A DNA stretch of 64,000 bases from Nematostella vectensis (lineage: Eukaryota; Cnidaria; Anthozoa; Actiniaria; Edwardsiidae), in contig NC_064041.1 of assembly GCF_932526225.1 (NCBI RefSeq), positions 8,554,313-8,618,312 on the forward strand, given 5' to 3'. Both the position numbers and the translations under genes were made by a program. This document shows positions 58,040 through 64,000 of this stretch, in pieces (the first letter of the stretch is position 1; every line of letters starts with the position of its first letter). The notes beneath the pieces are model-generated. The model was not told the DNA's origin. It searched no databases and saw only the letters and a program-made list of their open reading frames with translations.

Positions 58040-58599
58040 CATACCTCTTTTCCTAACAATCGCTAGTTTTTTTGCAAGTGCTGTGTTTTTTTGTCCCTGT
58101 AAATGCTGCAGGGCTTTAACTGGGAGGTTTTGTTGAAAGGAGCGATTTTATGAAAAGAGGACTAGTCAAGCATTCAATATTATTTTCTTTTTCTTGAAAA
58201 CGCAACAGCAAGAAAGATGGACTATACTACATTGAAATGCTTATTTTCGGCGTCACTTTTTGATTTGAAAAGAAAGGGTGGTGGTGGTGGTGGTGGGGGG
58301 GGGGGGGGTTGTGTTTGAAATGTTGAAGGTTTTGGAAAGGTTTTTGAAATGTTGAAGGTTTTCTGTCTGATTTCCTCTGCTTATGTGTTTTGCCTTTTTC
58401 TAATTCTTTATGCCAAAATACATTGTACGTTCCGGGCAGAATTCGAGGTTCGAGTCGTACTTAGTAACACCGATTAGGCGTAATCTCGCACCTAAAAAAT
58501 ATCTGTGTTTGAAACAACATTAAAAATGGCCAATCACGCCGCCTTTTTATTCTTCCGCTCAATGCCGAGTCATACAAAGCATCCATTTCCATCAGCTGC
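58040..58599. other. Intergenic region with G-run
   Basis: A GGT repeat leads into a G-run at about 58278-58309, and TTTTGGAAAGG/TTGAAATGTTGAAGG is repeated just after. GGTTCGAGTC near 58449 resembles a tRNA B box but has no cloverleaf context. Confidence 0.5.
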
Positions 58600-58790
58600 T
58601 TAACCGCTTCCCGGCTTCCTCATTCAAACAAACTGAATAGCATTTGGTGCTTTTGGTCGGTTAGCGCCTTGCGGAAGTGTGTTGAATCAAGGTTCGATTT
58701 GTAGCTGAAGTAATGCTCTATCGTTGCGTGACTACAGCGTTTCGAAAGTCCCGGATGGAAGCAGCCAACAGCTTTGAAAATTTCTGCCTT
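58600..58790 (-). repeat. Interspersed repeat family F, copy 1
   Basis: Aligns with about 60860-61030: AACCGCTTCC, ATTCAAACAAAC, CTGAATA.CATT, GCCTTGCGGA and CGTTTC/CGCTTC blocks in the same order. On the minus strand both frames end in similar residues (RKALT then LFE), so an old coding origin cannot be excluded. Confidence 0.55.
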
Positions 58791-58860
58791 TAATATTTGT
58801 CGCCATTTTACATTCAGCAATGAATTGTACATGTCATCCGAGATGTCGTCGTATAGGCAG

Positions 58861-59277
58861 ATTTACCCTGGGAGGGGAGGGTGGGGTACTCTCTATATCC
58901 ATCAGACGGGGATCATCGTCGTATCTTTAGGGTGTAAATTTGGGAGGGGTGAAAATGAGAATGGTCAGAATTTTTTTCCTGGGTATCTTTTAGGGTGCTA
59001 CTAAAGCCATCGTTCATCTAACTTGTAGCTCATAAAAGAGCGTTAAAGAGTGTCAATCTTCCATTAGAGTCAGTTTTAAATAAACGTTTTTATTACAAAA
59101 TTTGTTTGAGGTATCTTTTAGGGAGTAAATTCATGCCTTACCACGCCCATTTAGTATCTTTTATGGTTAAAATATAACCAGACAACGCCAACTTTAATTT
59201 CTTTTAGGGCTGTTTAAAAAAATTCCCGACGATGATCCCCGTCCGTTTGATATCGGAGTCCCCCCAGGGTAGATTTA
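58861..59277. mobile_element. Inverted-repeat element with ATTTACCCTGGG ends
   Basis: Left blocks TTTACCCTGGGAGGGG and GACGGGGATCATCGTCG recur inverted at the right (CGACGATGATCCCCGTC, CCCCAGGGTAGATT). Internally TATCTTTTAGGG recurs. Non-coding, about 417 bp. Confidence 0.8.
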
Positions 59278-60859
59278 GCCATCTCTTGGACTGGTAACCA
59301 AGATATTTTCAATCAAATATCGTCAATTACGTATAACACTTTATTCGTAGATTGATATTTGGAAGATTTCTTGCGAATAAACCGTTGTATTTTTATTTTC
59401 AAGTATAAACAGAGATGATCGCATTTTTTAAGATTAGAGATACACGTCCGCTTCAAGATTGATAAAAATATAAAAATATACAGGAAAATAGTTTCCTTTT
59501 TTGGTTTTGTTTAGTTTCTAGCCACACAGGTGGGCCTGTGGTCACGTGTAGGAGGGGGACAGGTACGAGCGCACCATGCCTCACCCCCCCCCCCCCCCCC
59601 CAGTTATCAGAAGATGACCCGCAAATCCTGCTGTGGGCCTAATACTGGCTGGAGCGTAGGGGAGGGGGAGGGGGGCCAAGGCAACGACGAGAGCAGTGTC
59701 AGTAAATTTCGACAAATGAGCAAATGTAGCTTGTGAATCCGAGCCGATAAGGCGGACCACCATAAATTTATTTCTAGCCAACTACTAACCGCATCGAAAA
59801 TGGACTAGACAATGAGGCAGCTACAGGGAAGTATGTGGTGTCGATAAGCCGAAGAATGATGGTTGCCAGAAGCTACCATTTGATTACATTTTTTAAACGG
59901 AATGTAATATTTTGACATCGCTAGAAGCTAAATTGGGAGTTGACACGGGACCACACATTGAAACATATCATATGGTTCACGTTGGGAAAACAGCTGAAAT
60001 TTTAGATTTCGGACTGAATACACAGCAAGAATCGGACCTCGAAGTTGAATTTATCTCATTGAATTTCAATGAAGCACACCAGTTTCATACGCTATATCAA
60101 CGAAAAAAGGGGCTTACATAAAAATGTCTGGTTATCGCAGGCCTAAATGGTATGTAATATCCATGCAACTATTTGCTCTCATTTGGACACATGAGCGGGA
60201 GCAAAAAAAAAACCTGACTGCTTGGGTTGTCTTAGCGCTTGTGGTATCCGTTGCCGTTTGTTTTGAGATTAATTTGTGCTCTGTCCCTGAACTTCAATAT
60301 GTTTTAAAGGTTCTACGCTCTCCGATTGGTATTATCACCATCCCATTCTTTTAAATATTGTTGTTGTATTTTCATATATTTTGGAGTTGGCAGATTGTTG
60401 TTTCTAAAACTTGTTAATATATATATTTAAAAAAGTTGTTGTGAATCCTCTCCTTAATCTCATCGCGATTAGCAAAAGTGGCCAATTTAACAATTTTTTA
60501 TTAGATATCGATCTAAGATAACGACTTAATGAAAACAAGTAAATGCAGTAAACAAAAGAAGGTGGCTTGGGTCGTTTTGGAATTTACTCCTTTTAAAATT
60601 GACCTAATCGCTCCCGATTTTGCTCATATGTTTCTGTGGGTAATCATTTAACTCTAAATCGAGTAAATTTGAAATAGAGCTTTACTTTTCTTGAGAATTT
60701 CTTAACCCTAAGGGTGCATACGAAAGGTTTGCTAAGCCTCTGTTGTAAACGCAGACGGGCCCTATGGTAATTCATAAGTAACTTTTGATTAAATTTATTC
60801 GTTTTACATGGAAATACGATCTTTAATATTCTGCGAATTCCCCTCTATAATTTTCAACT
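59278..60859. other. Intergenic region
   Basis: No gene supported. A C-run lies at 59585-59600 and a G-rich segment near 59655-59675. Frames at 59912-60121 and 60124-60354 are open but unrecognised. Confidence 0.5.
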
Positions 60860-61030
60860 GCAAAACCGCTTCCTGGATTTCTTATTCAAACAAACCAAGA
60901 GAGCATAAATACTTTTGCTCTCTTGAGCAAACTGAATAACATTCAGTCAGAGCCTTGCGGAGGTAGCGTGAAGGGCTGGCCAATGAAAACGCTTCAAAGA
61001 TGTTTGAATGACGGAAGCCAGAAGACGATT
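60860..61030 (-). repeat. Interspersed repeat family F, copy 2
   Basis: Diverged match to 58600-58790. CTTTTGCTCTCTTG and CAAGAGAGCATAAA form a small local hairpin within it. Confidence 0.5.
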
Positions 61031-61053
61031 TAGGTGTCGGCCCGAGTTCGCAG

Positions 61054-61261
61054 CATATTGAAAACAGCAATAAAATAAGACTCGCTATTACCGATAACAC
61101 TGGAAGTTTATTCGCAAGAGTAGAGTATTGAAAACCGCAATAAAATAAGACTCGCTATTACCGATAACACTGGAAGTTTATTCGCAAGAGTAGAGTATTG
61201 AAAACCGCAATAAAATAAGACTCGCTATTGCCGATAACACTGGAAGTTTATTCGCAAGAGA
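61054..61261. repeat. Three tandem 70-bp units
   Basis: The unit AGTATTGAAAACCGCAATAA and following 50 bases recurs at offsets of 70 bp (61124, 61194), with nearly perfect identity between units two and three. Confidence 0.9.
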
Positions 61262-61519
61262 GTATTCATAAACAACTTAGGTGTTCGGCTGGGTGGGTAG
61301 ACGGAGGAGGGATTAATAACGCTTCAAAGGTTACCTTGTATATAGAGCAATAATACCCTTAATACGTCTGTAATCTCCTGATAACCCGAAGCAATTTCGA
61401 ATTTCTCTTTTGTATGAGTTATCTAGGGTCAACTGTAAACGGTAGGGGCTGTTATTAATCCACATGAACTCCGAATGCTTTTCCAAAATTTATGGGACGG
61501 TACCTCTATTCAGCGGTCA

Positions 61520-63650
61520 CTTCCCAATGTCTCGCCTAATAGAGGTACCACTGAATACATAACTTGGCACAGTCCCTAGGGTGGTCGCTTAATAGAGGTA
61601 CCACTGAATACATAACTTGGCACGGTCCCTAGGGTGGTCGCTTAATAGAGGTACCACTGAATACATAACTTGGCACAGTCCCTAGGGTGGTCGCTTAATA
61701 GAGGTACCACTGTATACATCACTTGGGTACGGTCCCTAGGGTGGTCGCTTAATAGAGGTACCACTGTATACATGACTTGGCATGGTCCCTAGGATGGCCG
61801 CTTAATAGAGGTACCACTGTATACATCACTTGGCACAGTCCCTAGGGTGGCCGCTTAATAGAGGTACCACTGTATATATCACTTGGGTACGGTTCCTAGG
61901 GTGGCCGCTTAATAGAGGTACCACTGTATACATCACTTGGCACGGTCCCTAGGGTGGTCGCTTAATAGAGGTACCACTGTATATATCACTTGGCAAGGTC
62001 CCTAGGGTGGCCGTTTAATAGAGGTACCACTGTATACATCACTTGGCACGGTCCCTAGGGTGGCCGCTTAATAGAGGTACCACTGTATACATGACTTGGC
62101 ATGGTCCCTAGGGCGGCCGCTTAATAGAGGTACCACTGTATACATCACTTGGGTACGGTCCCTAGGGTGGTCGCTTAATAGAGGTACCACTGAATACATA
62201 ACTTGGCACAGTCCCTAGGGTGGTCGCTTAATAGAGGTACCACTGTATACATCACTTGGGTACGGTCCCTAGGGTGGTCGCTTAATAGAGGTACCACTGT
62301 ATACATGACTTGGCATGGTCCCTAGGATGGCCGCTTAATAGAGGTACCACTGTATACATCACTTGGGTACGGTCCCTAGGGTGGCCGCTTTAATAGATGT
62401 ACCACTGTATACATCACTTGGCACGGTCTCAAGGGTGGTCGCTTAATAGAGGTACCACTGTATACATTACTTGGCACGGTCCCTAGGGTGGCCGCTTTAT
62501 AGAGGTACCCCTGTATACATTACTTGGCACGGTCCCTAGGGTGGCCGCTTTATAGAGGTACCACTGTATACATCACTTGGCACGGTCCCTAGGGTGGTCG
62601 CTTAATAGAGGTACTACTGTATACATCACTTGGCATGGTCCCTAGGGTGGTCGCTTAATAGAGGTACCACTGTATACATCACTTGGCACGGTCCCTAGGG
62701 TGGTCGCTTAATAGAGGTACCACTGTATACATCACTTGGCATGGTCCCTAGGGTGGCCGCTTAATAGAGGTTCCCTGTATACATCACTTGGCACGGTCCC
62801 TAGGGTGGTCGCTTAATAGAGGTACTACTGTATACATCACTTGGCATGGTCCCTAGGGTGGTCGCTTAATAGAGGTACCACTGTATACATCACTTGGCAC
62901 GGTCCCTAGGGTGGTCGCTTAATAGAGGTACCACTGTATACATCACTTGGCATGGTCCCTAGGGTGGCCGCTTAATAGAGGTTCCCTGTATACATCACTT
63001 GGGTACGGTCCCCAGGGTGGCCGCTTAAAATTGTACCACTGTATACATCACTTTGCACGGTTCCGAGGGTGGCCGCTTAATAGAGGTACCACTGTATATA
63101 TCACTTGGCACGGTCCCTAGGGTGGTCGCTTAAAATTGTACCACTGTATACATCACTTGGGTACGGTCCCCAGGGCAGCCGCTTTATAGAGGTTCCACTG
63201 TATACATCACTTGGCACGGTCCCTAGGGTGGCCGCTTTATAGAGGTAGCACTGTATACATGACTTGGCATGGTCCCTAGGGTGGCCGCTTTATAGAGGTA
63301 CCACTGTATACATCACTTGGTACGGTCCCCAGGGTGGCCGCTTAATAGAGGTTCCACTGTATACATCACTTGGGTACGGTCCCTAGGGTGGCCGCTTAAT
63401 AGAGGTACCACTGTATACATCACTTGGGTACGGTCCCCAGGGTGGCCGCTTAATAGAGGTACCACTGTATATATCACTTGGCATGGTCCCTAGGGTGGCC
63501 GCTTAATAGAGGTACCACTGTATATATCACTTGGCATGGTACATCAGTTGTCTAAGTCCCGAGGATAACCGCTTAATAAGGGTACCACTGTATAAAACTT
63601 TGCACGGTCCTTAGGATTGCATAATAGAGCTACCACTCTAAATGCCAGGG
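61520..63650. repeat. Satellite array, about 40 units of 53 bp
   Basis: The unit consists of CGCTTAATAGAGGTACCACT, GTATACATCACTTGG and CACGGTCCCTAGGGTGGT in that order, about 53-54 bp. Units vary at fixed positions (GGCACGG or GGGTACGG; GGTCG or GGCCG). A group of four units near 62611 is repeated at 62822 (211 bp), a higher-order period. The edges are degenerate. Just before the array, GGTACCTCTATTCAGCGGTC near 61500 is the unit in inverted orientation. Confidence 0.95.
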
Positions 63651-64000
63651 GGTCTAGGTCATACCGTTGTTTGATAGATAACTTTCGAGATTAAGCAACA
63701 AGGAGTGGACATATGTTTAAAAGGGAAGCGATTGTGATATATTTGACAAATACTACTGCAAGGGAAGTCACTCCACGAATAAGAACTCATTCATCTTGAT
63801 AGACTTTGTGGCTTTCAATTCAGTTTGATTCAGATTCAGTTTGTCAGACACCTTAATGTGTACAAAGCTTTACATTTCTTGGGAGCTAACAGACAGACGA
63901 TCCAGAAACAAACAACCTTCAAACACATTGCCTAAGGTTAGTTGTACTACTTTGACTTTAAGCAAGCCTTTAATTTCTTTAAAAGACTTAAATAGGTTTA
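63651..64000. other. Flank of the satellite
   Basis: AT-rich sequence without a gene or repeat that I can support; the window ends here. Confidence 0.5.

Noticed and set aside
58440..58490. tRNA-like B box (GGTTCGAGTC)
   Set aside because: No matching A box at the right distance and no cloverleaf can be folded by eye.

Overview
The window looks like nuclear DNA of an anthozoan cnidarian, probably a sea anemone. The reasons are AT-rich sequence, short GT-AG introns, an intronless rhodopsin-type GPCR, a chymotrypsin-like protease ending in a ShKT domain (a fusion common in cnidarians), and dense non-autonomous DNA transposons (MITEs) and minisatellites. The species is inferred from content only. 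There is no operon, phage, CRISPR array, rRNA or convincing tRNA.

Layout. 1-3177: intergenic. 3178-4275: single-exon class A GPCR (+). 4735-5540: minisatellite built on a CCGTTAGCGT core. 8718-12302: a six-exon secreted S1 protease with a C-terminal ShKT domain (-). I assembled it exon by exon; all splice phases agree and give 308 aa. 13097-18938 and 18991-24561: a direct tandem segmental duplication of about 5.6-5.8 kb. Each copy carries one multi-pass membrane protein gene (-) of 303 aa, and the two proteins differ at 5 residues. 24566-27530: repeats and transposons. 27791-30351: a five-exon dual-specificity phosphatase of the DUSP14/18/21 type (+, 186 aa). 32616-41393: a giant coiled-coil protein gene (+), with one exon of nearly 8 kb and a 27-residue terminal exon, 2686 aa in total. 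41394-64000: no gene I can support; it is filled with MITEs, foldback elements and five tandem arrays, ending in a satellite of about 2.1 kb with a 53-bp unit.

The genes do not form an evident pathway: a receptor, a digestive or venom-type protease, an unknown membrane protein pair, a phosphatase and a structural coiled-coil protein. What connects the window is its repeat biology. Six short elements share CAG...CTG ends and exact 5-bp target duplications. Another family has GACATGAC ends and, in one copy, a 9-bp duplication. There are several near-perfect foldbacks, and a 17/18-bp array apparently grew from the end of an inverted-repeat element. The best leads are the membrane protein pair, the giant coiled-coil gene with its terminal repeats, the protease-ShKT fusion, and the coherent 5-bp-duplication MITE group.
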